From the NCBI RefSeq assembly GCF_900094835.1, contig NZ_FMAO01000010.1, positions 1 to 64,000 on the forward strand: a stretch of 64,000 nt of DNA, read 5' to 3'. Shown here in pieces: positions 36,020 through 44,412 of this stretch (positions within the stretch are counted from its first letter, which is position 1; the number at the start of each line of letters is the position of its first letter). The stretch is from Weissella bombi (lineage in GTDB: Bacteria; Bacillota; Bacilli; Lactobacillales; Lactobacillaceae). The notes under the pieces are model-generated. The model was not told the origin of the DNA and ran no database searches. It worked only from the letters and a program-made list of their open reading frames with translations. The translations under genes were made by a program, and so were the position numbers.

Positions 36020-36049
36020 CACTTCTACTTTTAAACGGAGAAACTTTTT

Positions 36050-37507
36050 ATGTTAGAGTTTATAAATCATATTTTTCAAACTTTTGGGGCTACAGTTGTC
36101 GTGCCAATTATGATTTTCATCGTAGCTTTATGTCTACGAGTATCAATAAAAACGGCTATGATGAGTGCCTTTTACGCTGGTGTTGGTCTAACAGGATTTA
36201 GTTGGATCATTTCGGCCTTTACCCCTATCGTCACTAAAATCATCAAACAAATGGTGAACAACACTGGTATTCATCTACCAATTGTTGATATTGGTTGGCA
36301 AGCTGGTTCTTTGGCAACGTTTGGTTCTACAGTCGGTCTTAGTTTTTTCGTTTTCGGACTAATTCTAGAATTAGTTCTATTCGCAATTGGATGGACTAAA
36401 ATATTCATGCCTTCTAACCTATGGAATAATTTTGGTTTCATGGTTTGGGGAACACTTGCATATTACGTGACCCATAATTTCTGGTTGTCATTGGGATTGT
36501 CATTCTTTATGTTGCTATACACATTAGCATTAGCCGAAACGCAAGCTGATCGTTGGTCAAATTACTTTGGTGTTAAAAATGCCAGTGTTTGTTCCCTTCA
36601 CAATATGGAACAAGCCGTACCAGCCATCTTACTTGACCCACTTTGGAATCTATTAGGATTTAACAAAGTAAAAATGACACCAGAAACTTTTAAAACAAAG
36701 TTAGGTGTCTTCGGTGAACCAACTACATTAGGAGCCATTTTAGGTGTCATTATTGGTGTATTGGGAAATCTAAAGTCATTAAATACATTGTCAGCATGGG
36801 GACAAATTTTGTCATTTGCCATTGCCCTTTCAGCTGTCATGACAATCTTCCCGCTTGTTACAGACGTCTTCTCTAAAGCATTTTCACCTTTGGCAGAAGA
36901 AATTGACAACAAGCGTTCAAAGGATGAAGTTGCCACGGATGGCGATGCCGAAGAACTAGCTATCAAGGATAAGAAGCGTTGGTTCTTAGCCGTTGATGAT
37001 GGTGTTGGTTATGGTGAACCGGCAACAATTATTGCTGGTATTATTTTAATCCCAATTATGGTTTTGATTGCCTTCATTTTGCCAGGTAACAAAACTTTAC
37101 CAGTTGTAGATCTTATTTCAATCCCATTTATGATTGAATCAATTGTCGCTATCACTCGCGGTAACATACTAAAAGTCATCTGCAACGGCGTTATTTGGTT
37201 TAGTCTAGGACTTTATGCAAGCAGTTGGCTTGGTAGCGTTTATACCGGCGCTATTTCACACTATGGTGTTGCTATTCCTGCTGGAATCGTCCTTATCACC
37301 AGTTTCAACTTAATGGCTCGTCCATTAAATGCTTTAATTTTCGCAGCTTGGATTTCAAAGAACCCAGTCTGGATTGGTCTAACCATCATTGTTTACCTAG
37401 TATTCGTTGTTTTGCTCCGGACACGACGCGAACAAATCTGGCTATACCTTAAGAAAATGTCTGAAAAGAATGCTGGTTTCAACGGTAGCACTGAAAAAAT
37501 CATGTAA
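36050..37507 (+). CDS. PTS galactitol-type EIIC-like membrane carrier, without EIIA/EIIB partners
   Basis: The protein has 485 residues with about eleven helices. The GatC-type character shows in FGEPTTLGAILGVIIGVLGN, VDDGVGYGEPATIIAGI and GVAIPAGIVLITSFNLMARP. In GatABC systems this subunit carries galactitol and EIIB phosphorylates it. No EIIA or EIIB gene is adjacent or elsewhere in the window, so it may act as a secondary carrier or borrow partners encoded elsewhere. It lies 30 bases after the isomerase gene in the same operon. Confidence 0.85.
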   Translation: MLEFINHIFQTFGATVVVPIMIFIVALCLRVSIKTAMMSAFYAGVGLTGFSWIISAFTPIVTKIIKQMVNNTGIHLPIVDIGWQAGSLATFGSTVGLSFFVFGLILELVLFAIGWTKIFMPSNLWNNFGFMVWGTLAYYVTHNFWLSLGLSFFMLLYTLALAETQADRWSNYFGVKNASVCSLHNMEQAVPAILLDPLWNLLGFNKVKMTPETFKTKLGVFGEPTTLGAILGVIIGVLGNLKSLNTLSAWGQILSFAIALSAVMTIFPLVTDVFSKAFSPLAEEIDNKRSKDEVATDGDAEELAIKDKKRWFLAVDDGVGYGEPATIIAGIILIPIMVLIAFILPGNKTLPVVDLISIPFMIESIVAITRGNILKVICNGVIWFSLGLYASSWLGSVYTGAISHYGVAIPAGIVLITSFNLMARPLNALIFAAWISKNPVWIGLTIIVYLVFVVLLRTRREQIWLYLKKMSEKNAGFNGSTEKIM

Positions 37508-37546
37508 TTTTTATATAATGAATAAGAAATCGAGGATAATTTAATT

Positions 37547-38521
37547 ATGAAAAAAATTGATGGACATTTACATTTAGTTCGCGCAATTGCTGGTTTTAAC
37601 GGTAAAGGACGTTTAACACCATTAGGAGACGGTCGTGCCGTTTGGGATGATGGTACCGTTATTAAACTAATTCCTGATGGTAGCGGCGATGATAGTTTTA
37701 CAGCTGAAGCAGCCTTAGATATTATGGCTAAATCTGATATTGAAAAAGCCGTTGTTTTGCAAGGTAGTCTTAACGGTTACCAAAACTATTACACTTACCA
37801 AGCAATTAAAAAGTATCCTGATAAGTTTATCGGTGCTTTCTCTGTTGATCCATTTTCAGAATTTTACATGGATATCGTTAAGCGTTATGTCGATGATTTA
37901 GGTTTCAGAGCGATTAAATTTGAAATTAGCCAAGGCGGTGGTATGCACGGTTATCACTATGACACACCATTTAGATTAGATACAAACCCACGTATTGGTA
38001 AGATTATGCATTTCATTTCTGATTATCCTGGTTTTGTCGTAACAGTTGACTATGGTAATTATGAACAATTTAGTTATCAACCAGAAGCAATCGCTAACTT
38101 AGCTAAAATGTATCCAAATATCGACTTTGTCGTATGCCATTTATCATTCCCAAATGCTGATCATCCTGATCGCTTACGTGCTGCATTAGCACAGTGGCAA
38201 CCCTATGAGAATATCTACACAGATATTTCAGCAATTCAAGACATTGAAGACGAAACCGTCTTCCCATTCCCACGCTGTCAGCAAGACGTTAAAATCGCTA
38301 AAGAAATGTTAGGTGCTAAGCGAATTATCTGGGGAACTGATTCACCATGGTCTGCTACGTTCAACACCTACAATGAATTAGCAACCTGGTTAGAGAGCAC
38401 TGATATCTTCACGGAAGAAGAATATGCGGATGTTATGTATAACAATGCATTACGTATTTACTTCAAGCCAACGGCCGTTGCAGCCATTGCTAATGCCAAC
38501 GATCCGGTCGTAAAAGATTAA
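37547..38521 (+). CDS. Amidohydrolase-2 family metal-dependent hydrolase, lactonase-like
   Basis: A 324-residue TIM barrel of PF04909 type. The N-terminal metal motif is KKIDGHLHLV, followed by GFRAIKFEISQGGG, VVCHLSFPNADHPDR and WGTDSPWSATFNT near residue 265, which supplies the conserved Asp. Relatives hydrolyse sugar lactones or decarboxylate aromatic acids. Next to a carrier, an isomerase and a hydroxyacid dehydrogenase, a sugar-lactone hydrolase is the best guess, held loosely. It is the last gene of the operon, followed by a strong terminator. Confidence 0.8.
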   Translation: MKKIDGHLHLVRAIAGFNGKGRLTPLGDGRAVWDDGTVIKLIPDGSGDDSFTAEAALDIMAKSDIEKAVVLQGSLNGYQNYYTYQAIKKYPDKFIGAFSVDPFSEFYMDIVKRYVDDLGFRAIKFEISQGGGMHGYHYDTPFRLDTNPRIGKIMHFISDYPGFVVTVDYGNYEQFSYQPEAIANLAKMYPNIDFVVCHLSFPNADHPDRLRAALAQWQPYENIYTDISAIQDIEDETVFPFPRCQQDVKIAKEMLGAKRIIWGTDSPWSATFNTYNELATWLESTDIFTEEEYADVMYNNALRIYFKPTAVAAIANANDPVVKD

Positions 38522-38560
38522 CCACACTTACTAACCTACTAGTTACAAAAATTACGCAAT

Positions 38561-38606
38561 AAAAAACCGTATCAATGTAAATCTACATTGATACGGTTTT
38601 ATTTTT
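38561..38606. terminator. Bidirectional terminator
   Basis: A 17-bp stem around AACCGTATCAATGTA with T tracts. It ends the amidohydrolase operon and the convergent small protein gene. Confidence 0.92.
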
Positions 38607-38626
38607 AATCACTAATTAAAATCAAA

Positions 38627-38764
38627 TTACTTTGATGCTAATTCAGCTTTACCCTTGGCCCATTGTTGAATGTTAACAATTTCATTTTGACGCACTTTCT
38701 TTGAGTGGTCATTTGAAACTGGACGACGGCTGGCCCATGAGTTATATGGTGATCTTACTGCCAT
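38627..38764 (-). CDS. Small basic protein, 45 residues, unknown function
   Basis: The protein opens MAVRSPYNSWASRRPVSNDH and ends WAKGKAELASK. It has nine Arg/Lys against three acidic residues, two Trp, and no signal or membrane helix. The signals are very good: TTGACT, 17 bp, TATACT; TGGAGG at eight bases from the ATG; and a bidirectional terminator after the stop. I know no family for it. High expression and a cytoplasmic, nucleic-acid- or ribosome-associated role would fit, but this is only inference from composition and signals. Confidence 0.8.
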   Translation of the reverse strand: MAVRSPYNSWASRRPVSNDHSKKVRQNEIVNIQQWAKGKAELASK

Positions 38765-38783
38765 AGTTTAATTCCTCCATTTT

Positions 38784-38830
38784 GTTATCGATAACTGTTA
38801 AAGTATACCGATATTTTCCCCATTAGTCAA
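38784..38830 (-). promoter_or_regulatory. Strong promoter of the 45-residue protein gene with a palindrome in the leader
   Basis: On the minus strand TTGACT (38825-38830), 17-bp spacer, TATACT (38802-38807). The 12-bp perfect palindrome GTTATCGATAAC (38784-38795) follows at about +7, placed as an operator would be. Confidence 0.75.
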
Positions 38831-38983
38831 CTCTACTCATTTTTAAATGGGCGTTTTTTAGATAATTATTAATATATTTTTTTAAACAACAACACTTTAA
38901 AGTAATCATTTGATTTCCAATCGTTTATTCCTTATAATTAGTAAGTGGGATTATTATAAAATTTATGAGGGAGGCCACCTATT

Positions 38984-39379
38984 ATGGCTAAATTAACTGA
39001 TGATATGAAAAAAATGATCGACGAACAATTTCCGTTCCTAGCAACTGCTGATGAAAACGGTATGCCTAAAGTTGGGCCAAAGGGTTCATTACACGTATTT
39101 GATGACTCACACTTAGTGTATTTCGAACACACTTTCCATCATGCATACCATAACTTGCAACAAAATGGGCGCGCAGCTGTTGCAGTTGCGGATAAAGAAG
39201 CTCAAAAAGGCTTCCGTTTCGAAGGTCAAGCACACATACATGAAGATGATGATTTAGCTAAAGAATTATTACCTGACGGAATCTTTGAACGCTTTCCACG
39301 GGCTGCCTTAGTTATTATTGACATTGAACATATCTTCAAATTAGACAATACACTAGAAGCTGGTACGCAAATCGCTTAG
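38984..39379 (+). CDS. Pyridoxamine 5'-phosphate oxidase-like flavin-binding protein
   Basis: A 131-residue split-barrel protein. The N-terminal FPFLATADENGMPKVGPKGS strand pair, VYFEHTFHHAYHNL and AVAVADKEAQKGFRFEGQA are typical of the PNPOx-like FMN/F420-binding group. Without the C-terminal PLP-binding domain it is not PdxH. Small proteins of this kind reduce or bind flavins. Monocistronic: RBS GGGAGG, and a terminator hairpin follows at 39411. Confidence 0.82.
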   Translation: MAKLTDDMKKMIDEQFPFLATADENGMPKVGPKGSLHVFDDSHLVYFEHTFHHAYHNLQQNGRAAVAVADKEAQKGFRFEGQAHIHEDDDLAKELLPDGIFERFPRAALVIIDIEHIFKLDNTLEAGTQIA

Positions 39380-39410
39380 CAAGCTTTTAATATCAACATA
39401 AATATATAAC

Positions 39411-39458
39411 AAAAGCCATCAATCCAATCATTTAAAGTGATTAGATTGATGGCTTTTA
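39411..39458. terminator. Terminator of the PNPOx-like gene
   Basis: A 20-bp stem with one mismatch (39411-39430 with 39438-39457) and a short T run. Confidence 0.8.
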
Positions 39459-39544
39459 AATATGGCTACATTTATTTCGATAAAAGCTTAAACTATGATA
39501 AGATACTTTAAAACGTACGTATTAGCAAAGAAAGAGTCGTTACT

Positions 39545-40465
39545 ATGATTAACAAACAACCGTTAACTGCCAATTCTAATTGGTATCAAATTGATGAATT
39601 AACACCTGATGATCGTGCATGGTTAACAGGTTCCCAAAATATTCCGAATGAAATTATCAACTATGCCGTCGACCCTTACGAAAGTGCCCGAATGGAATTC
39701 GATGACGACAACCATTACAACCTAATGATTTTTGACGTTGTCACGCCCACATCAAAGCGCGCAACAACCGAACCAATCAGCTTTTTATATAATATTGATC
39801 AATCTGACTTGTACATATTCACGCGTAAAGAAACGTCGTACGTTATTAATTACATAACAAAATTCACTAATGACGCCCTTGAAAGCTCACAAATACAACC
39901 AATTGATCTAGTTCTTAATGTTGCCGAAAAATTGTCTGGCGAATTCATGAAAGCAATTTTAAACATTAATCGCCAACGTCTATCTATTCAAAGCTCAATT
40001 AAATCAACAAAACCAACCCAGCCGGCCATTAATCAATTAATGTCGCTTCAAACAGATTTGATTTATTTAATTAATTCACTACAGACTGATTACACGTTGC
40101 TAGCAACCCTCAAAAATCACGATCACAAACTGTTAAGCGATCGCCAGCTTGAACGTATTGAAGATGTTGAGGTCGAATTGAAACAAGCTTTAGATACCAG
40201 TAAACTATCACAAGAAGTTACAAGTAGTGTCGCCAACGCTTTTGATAACGTTGCTAACGCCAACCTAAATTGGACGATGAAGCTATTGACTGTTTCATCA
40301 ATTGTTTTAACGGTACCAACCATTATTTCAGGTTTCTTTGGTCAAAATGTCATTCTGCCATTAACTCATGCTAATGACGGTTGGGTATATACGATTTTCA
40401 TCACCCTTATTTTCATGGTTATTGTTACCCTTATTTTATGGCACTACGGTTTCTTTAAAAAATAA
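39545..40465 (+). CDS. corA: CorA-family divalent cation transporter with a GQN motif
   Basis: The protein has 306 residues. A cytoplasmic alpha/beta and long-helix region (1-245) precedes two C-terminal membrane helices. The universal GMN selectivity motif after helix 1 reads GFFGQNV, so Met is replaced by Gln at 40343-40345. The protein forms pentameric Mg2+ or related metal channels. The Gln change could alter ion choice or gating, or mark a subfamily. Monocistronic with a bidirectional terminator after it. Confidence 0.9.
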   Translation: MINKQPLTANSNWYQIDELTPDDRAWLTGSQNIPNEIINYAVDPYESARMEFDDDNHYNLMIFDVVTPTSKRATTEPISFLYNIDQSDLYIFTRKETSYVINYITKFTNDALESSQIQPIDLVLNVAEKLSGEFMKAILNINRQRLSIQSSIKSTKPTQPAINQLMSLQTDLIYLINSLQTDYTLLATLKNHDHKLLSDRQLERIEDVEVELKQALDTSKLSQEVTSSVANAFDNVANANLNWTMKLLTVSSIVLTVPTIISGFFGQNVILPLTHANDGWVYTIFITLIFMVIVTLILWHYGFFKK

Positions 40466-40476
40466 ATATTGTAAGC

Positions 40477-40525
40477 AAAAAATGTAACGATGATGGTCAA
40501 AAACTATCATCGCTACATTTTTTTA
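40477..40525. terminator. Bidirectional terminator
   Basis: A 14-bp stem with one mismatch around AATGTAACGATGAT, flanked by A and T runs, between corA and the convergent FemX-like gene. Confidence 0.88.
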
Positions 40526-40535
40526 TTTATTCACA

Positions 40536-41801
40536 CTAACCGCGTGCCAAAAGTTTCTTTAGGAAACGATAAATTGCATATTTTGTGCCATTAATTGGCT
40601 TAACAAATGAACCAACCTTTTCTTCAGCGTGGCCTGCAAATCCCTGCTTAAATCCTAATACACCATCAGACCCATCAAAGACACCTGAAATACCATAGAA
40701 ATTATAATGTGGAATTTGACGAGCTATTGCTTGCTTAAAAGCATATTCCTGAACAGCATATGGGCCGTAGAAATTCTTATACTCATCATACGTACCAGAA
40801 TAAAGATAAATCATCTCATTAGCCGTTGCCAAGAACAATGCACCCGCAATAACAACAATATCCTTACCAGCCTTCTCACGAGCTGTCTGGGCTTGTGCAA
40901 TACGCTTTTCATGTTGTTTATGTTGATCTGCATACTCTGCACGTTGTCGCTTTAACTTCTTATAATTAGGCTTTTCAGCAATTCGTTCATCTAAATTAGC
41001 CACCACTTCAGCTAAATGATCACGTGCCTGTTGTTGTCCTTTAATATAAGCCGGAAAATCCATTTCTGCAAAAACAAAGTAGGCATCATCACCATATTCA
41101 TCGTAGACCGTTTCATAAAAGTCTAAATCTTTATCATGATAATCTAGTCGATTTGCCGTATCTTGTGTCAAAGCCTTAAACTCTGGTAACTCGTCCTTAT
41201 CCAAACGATGTACTCTGATACCAAATTGGTCAGTTTTCTTTAAGTAATACTTACCATCCTTAGCAAACGAAGCGCGTAAGGCTTTAGAATCACCACCAGC
41301 ATCTAATACTGGTTGTAGCGACTTAACATACTGCCAAGATGGTGAAGAATTGGTTGTCCAACCTTGCGTAGCTGGTGTATGTTCAAAACCGATTGCTTCC
41401 AATGCATCAATAACCGTATTATCCGTTTCACCAATTTGTTGACCATCATCATCGAACTGACGATAAATCGCATTTGGCATCACACGCAAAAATAGACCAC
41501 GACGCTCTTTAGCAAACGCCATTACACCATCAATAAAAGCTGTAACGAGCTCTTGATTGCTAAAATCAATCAACATCCCCCCATCAATTTGGAAAAGATT
41601 ACCCATTTTAACTGGAATCCATCCCAAAACTGCTGCTGCTTCCACTTGGTCATCTGAAACTAAACCAACTAATCTCGTTTGCCAACCACGACGAGCTAAC
41701 AAACGAGCCTGTGATGCTGTTTGTAAATAACTACCTGCAGGATGCGCTTGGGCAAACGCTTCAAATTCTGCTGTTGTTAATTCTTTAAATGAACGTGTCA
41801 T
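40536..41801 (-). CDS. FemX/MurM-like peptidoglycan interpeptide-bridge aminoacyltransferase
   Basis: A 421-residue FemABX protein. A GNAT-like double domain is split near residues 245-310 by a charged coiled-coil arm containing QQQARDHLAEVVANLDERI, the hallmark of FemA/MurM against the shorter FemX. A late motif ATANEMIYLYSGTYDEYKNF precedes YAVQEYAF. It adds amino acids from aminoacyl-tRNA to lipid II side chains. Its promoter on the minus strand is TTGCCA, 19 bp, TATAAT (41841-41871). The neighbouring gene upstream is a lipid II flippase-like protein. Confidence 0.92.
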   Translation of the reverse strand: MTRSFKELTTAEFEAFAQAHPAGSYLQTASQARLLARRGWQTRLVGLVSDDQVEAAAVLGWIPVKMGNLFQIDGGMLIDFSNQELVTAFIDGVMAFAKERRGLFLRVMPNAIYRQFDDDGQQIGETDNTVIDALEAIGFEHTPATQGWTTNSSPSWQYVKSLQPVLDAGGDSKALRASFAKDGKYYLKKTDQFGIRVHRLDKDELPEFKALTQDTANRLDYHDKDLDFYETVYDEYGDDAYFVFAEMDFPAYIKGQQQARDHLAEVVANLDERIAEKPNYKKLKRQRAEYADQHKQHEKRIAQAQTAREKAGKDIVVIAGALFLATANEMIYLYSGTYDEYKNFYGPYAVQEYAFKQAIARQIPHYNFYGISGVFDGSDGVLGFKQGFAGHAEEKVGSFVKPINGTKYAIYRFLKKLLARG

Positions 41802-41889
41802 GTTTAACTCTCATCCTCATCTTTATATAGGTTATTTTAAATTATACGCTATCTGCCTTAAATTTTGGCAAACAACTCATAAATATTGG

Positions 41890-42080
41890 TTTTCCACAAT
41901 AAATAGTGTCAAAAATTTTAATAAACTGTAGCTAAACAGGTACTTTTTATCGTTTTTAAAAATTTAATTTATGGCTTTGAACTTAAATTAGATTCTTACA
42001 GTGGAAATCTAACTAGGTTTTCCACCTGTTTTTCCCGAGTTTTCCACAAAATCACCGTTTTTTACACAAGTTTTTCCACA
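41890..42080 (+). repeat. Cluster of DnaA-box-like repeats (TTTTCCACA)
   Basis: TTTTCCACA at 41890-41898, 42040-42048 and 42072-42080, TTTTACACA at 42060-42068 and TTTTCCACC at 42018-42026, all in one orientation. The last four start 22, 20 and 12 bp apart. dnaA and dnaN are not in the window, so this is not the standard oriC setting. Confidence 0.6.
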
Positions 42081-42088
42081 GCTTAACA

Positions 42089-42123
42089 TAAAAAAAGTTG
42101 GACCAAATATCTAAGTCCAACCT
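42089..42123 (-). terminator. Terminator of the flippase gene
   Basis: Stem GTTGGAC/GTCCAAC with seven T on the minus strand. Confidence 0.85.
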
Positions 42124-42161
42124 TATCTTAATATTCATAATTTTTTCTAAAAACGATTTTG

Positions 42162-44147
42162 CTACTTTAAGTGTAATTTATGTGCTAATTTAACAGCACG
42201 TGCACCTAAAATTTCCTCACCAACATGCGTCTTTAATACGGTCACACCATAAATAGCGACACCAATGACACCAGCAATTATCAACAATAATAATTGCATT
42301 AACTTAGTATCAGCTACGAACAACCCTAGCGTGTAGGTAATCGGTGCAACAACCGCGTACATAATTAAGCTCCAAAATAGAATAATTACGAACGTTGCAT
42401 TAAACGACGACCAATCAATGTGATATTGACTTGATAGGTGATAAATAGCAATAACCATTCCTACCAAAAATGCAATCGTTGTTGCTAGTAATGGCCCCAT
42501 TCCTCGTAGCCAAATTGTTAGCGGAATCTGCAAAACAAATTTGATAACAAAGATGAGTACCAACAATCTAACTGTGTAACTCAATTGACCTAATCCTTGA
42601 TAAATGGCTAAGACAACCATGTATAAACTCAAGAAAATAGCCGAATAACTTGCAAATTGTAAAATCAGCGTACCATTTGTCACATCATTTGTTTGATAGA
42701 ACAAAATATATAGCGGACGTGCAACAGCGACCATCCCCAATACAGCTGGAACCATCACAAATGCTAATAACTTAAAAGCAAATTGAATTTGATGACCAAT
42801 ATTTTCCCGATCGCCAATCTCACGTGCTCTTGAAATCATTGGTAAGGCCGTCTCAGACATTCCAACAGCTAATGACACTACCAACATAACCAACTTGTTT
42901 GAGTTAAAAGCAAATTGCGCATACATTGCCTGCATGACATCACTCGAAATATTCGTAAATGCACGAATAATTCTAAAGAACGTATACTGATCAAATACTT
43001 GAATCAATGAAATGGCTGAACCTGCAAAGATAACAGGTACTGACTGACGTGCCATCCGTATCAAAATAGCTCGCGCATCAAACTTCTTAACTGGCACACC
43101 TTGTCTACGTTTCTCATTAAAGAACCGACGTCGACGTAAAATACCAAAAAGTAAAATAACGATTCCGGCTAATGCACCCCAGAAAGCAGCGAAAGTTGAC
43201 TGTACGGTTGCATCCACCCAATCTCCATGATGACCAACCATAATCCAATACGTCATGGCTAACATATACACAACGCGAACTAATTGTTCAATGAATTGCG
43301 ACCAAGCTGACAAGCCCATAAATTCAAATCCCTGCACATAACCGCGCAGCATCGAAAGTATTGGAATAATGACAACAGCCGCTGACAAGGCTCTAATAAC
43401 CCGAACAACATTCGGATCACCTTGCGACAGCAAACCTGCCAACAAGTACAAAACAGCACCAGCAACAATTCCTAAGATGGCTCCAAGATTTAAAGCCTGC
43501 CTAAAGATATGTCGAATCGCTTCATATTGTCGTGAAGCACTATATTCGGCAACCAAACGAGCTAACACATTTGGTAATCCAGCGGTTGCAATCAGCAAAG
43601 CCACACTGTAAATTTGATAACCTTGTGAGAATAACGAATTAGCAAGATTGTAGTAAACATTCCCAATCATCGCAATCCATGGAATGATGTATAGCGCACC
43701 TAATAGTCGTGAAGCTAAACTACCAATCGTCATCCAAGCTGAACCACGTAACATACGTGACTTGGCATCCTTATCAGTTTCTACCGGTGGCTCAATTGGC
43801 TCATCCTGATATTCCTCTGAATCTTGTGTAAGAGGCGTTTCAACAATTTTTTCTGTCGGCTTTTTAGGAAGCTCTCGATAAGCAAATGAGGGCACTGAAT
43901 TACTAGTAACGGTATCAGGTACTTCATGTACCTTAAACGTCGCAACACCATTCTTATGAACTTTAATTTTAGCATCACCTGTTGATGCTGACTCTTCTGG
44001 CTTCGTGACTTCTGAAGACGTTGCTTCATTATGCCGGTCATCAAAAACTTCATCAACCTTTTTACCATTAATGATTTGGTTTAATTCATCAAAGGTAATA
44101 TCTCGTCGAAATGGTGAATTTGTTTGGGGTGATTTATCGTCATTCAT
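42162..44147 (-). CDS. MOP-family polysaccharide/lipid II flippase (YtgP/MurJ-like)
   Basis: The protein has 661 residues. Residues 1-125 are a charged, disordered cytoplasmic extension. About fourteen helices follow, opening SMLRGSAWMTIGSLASRLLG, with the conserved NVLARLVAEYSASRQY region typical of YtgP/SpoVB. It is likely a peptidoglycan precursor flippase. It starts only 25 bases after tRNA-Arg on the same strand, with no promoter or terminator between, so the two share a transcript. A FemX/MurM-like gene lies downstream. Confidence 0.88.
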   Translation of the reverse strand: MNDDKSPQTNSPFRRDITFDELNQIINGKKVDEVFDDRHNEATSSEVTKPEESASTGDAKIKVHKNGVATFKVHEVPDTVTSNSVPSFAYRELPKKPTEKIVETPLTQDSEEYQDEPIEPPVETDKDAKSRMLRGSAWMTIGSLASRLLGALYIIPWIAMIGNVYYNLANSLFSQGYQIYSVALLIATAGLPNVLARLVAEYSASRQYEAIRHIFRQALNLGAILGIVAGAVLYLLAGLLSQGDPNVVRVIRALSAAVVIIPILSMLRGYVQGFEFMGLSAWSQFIEQLVRVVYMLAMTYWIMVGHHGDWVDATVQSTFAAFWGALAGIVILLFGILRRRRFFNEKRRQGVPVKKFDARAILIRMARQSVPVIFAGSAISLIQVFDQYTFFRIIRAFTNISSDVMQAMYAQFAFNSNKLVMLVVSLAVGMSETALPMISRAREIGDRENIGHQIQFAFKLLAFVMVPAVLGMVAVARPLYILFYQTNDVTNGTLILQFASYSAIFLSLYMVVLAIYQGLGQLSYTVRLLVLIFVIKFVLQIPLTIWLRGMGPLLATTIAFLVGMVIAIYHLSSQYHIDWSSFNATFVIILFWSLIMYAVVAPITYTLGLFVADTKLMQLLLLIIAGVIGVAIYGVTVLKTHVGEEILGARAVKLAHKLHLK

Positions 44148-44172
44148 GCCTGTTCCCCTTCCTAATTTTTAA

Positions 44173-44245
44173 TGACGCTACACAGACTCGAACTGTGATC
44201 TAAGACTTAGGAGGTCCTTGTTCTATCCTGTTGAACTATAGCGCC
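44173..44245 (-). tRNA. tRNA-Arg (anticodon CCT)
   Basis: A 73-base cloverleaf: acceptor GGCGCTA/TAGCGTC with one GU pair, anticodon loop CTCCTAA with anticodon CCT reading AGG, T arm CACAG/CTGTG. CCA is not encoded. It lies immediately upstream of the flippase gene and is probably processed from that mRNA. Confidence 0.95.
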
Positions 44246-44264
44246 AATAACACCCTAATATATT

Positions 44265-44270
44265 ATTATA
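44265..44270 (-). promoter_or_regulatory. -10 box of the tRNA-Arg/flippase transcript
   Basis: TATAAT on the minus strand, 19 bases before the tRNA 5' end. The -35 region is poor. Confidence 0.5.
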
Positions 44271-44346
44271 CACAAGAAATCCCATTGTTTGTAGATGTAA
44301 TTCATTACACCTGATAATGATAACGTATCTAGCCATAAATAACACA

Positions 44347-44383
44347 TAAAAAAACACTGAATTTCAAAAATTCAGTGTTTTTC
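44347..44383. terminator. Terminator of leuS
   Basis: Stem ACACTGAATTT/AATTCAGTGT with T runs on both strands, between leuS and tRNA-Arg. Confidence 0.9.
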
Positions 44384-44412
44384 AAAACTATTATTCAAAA
44401 TAATGCTTAAAA

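Larger units (their letters stand above)
41802..42161. other. 360-bp spacer containing a DnaA-box cluster
   Basis: From left: the FemX-like gene promoter (41841-41871), then 190 bp with four exact matches to the DnaA box TTWTNCACA on the plus strand (41890, 42040, 42060, 42072), a near match TTTTCCACC at 42018 and a reverse near match at 42000. It ends with the flippase terminator. No gene is seen. Confidence 0.7.

Noticed and set aside
36598-36966. 122-codon open frame on the minus strand
   Set aside because: Shadow of the EIIC-like gene on the other strand.
41890-42080. The DnaA-box cluster as the chromosomal origin itself
   Set aside because: dnaA and dnaN are not adjacent and no clear unwinding region with DnaA-trios is seen, so only a DnaA-binding cluster is claimed.
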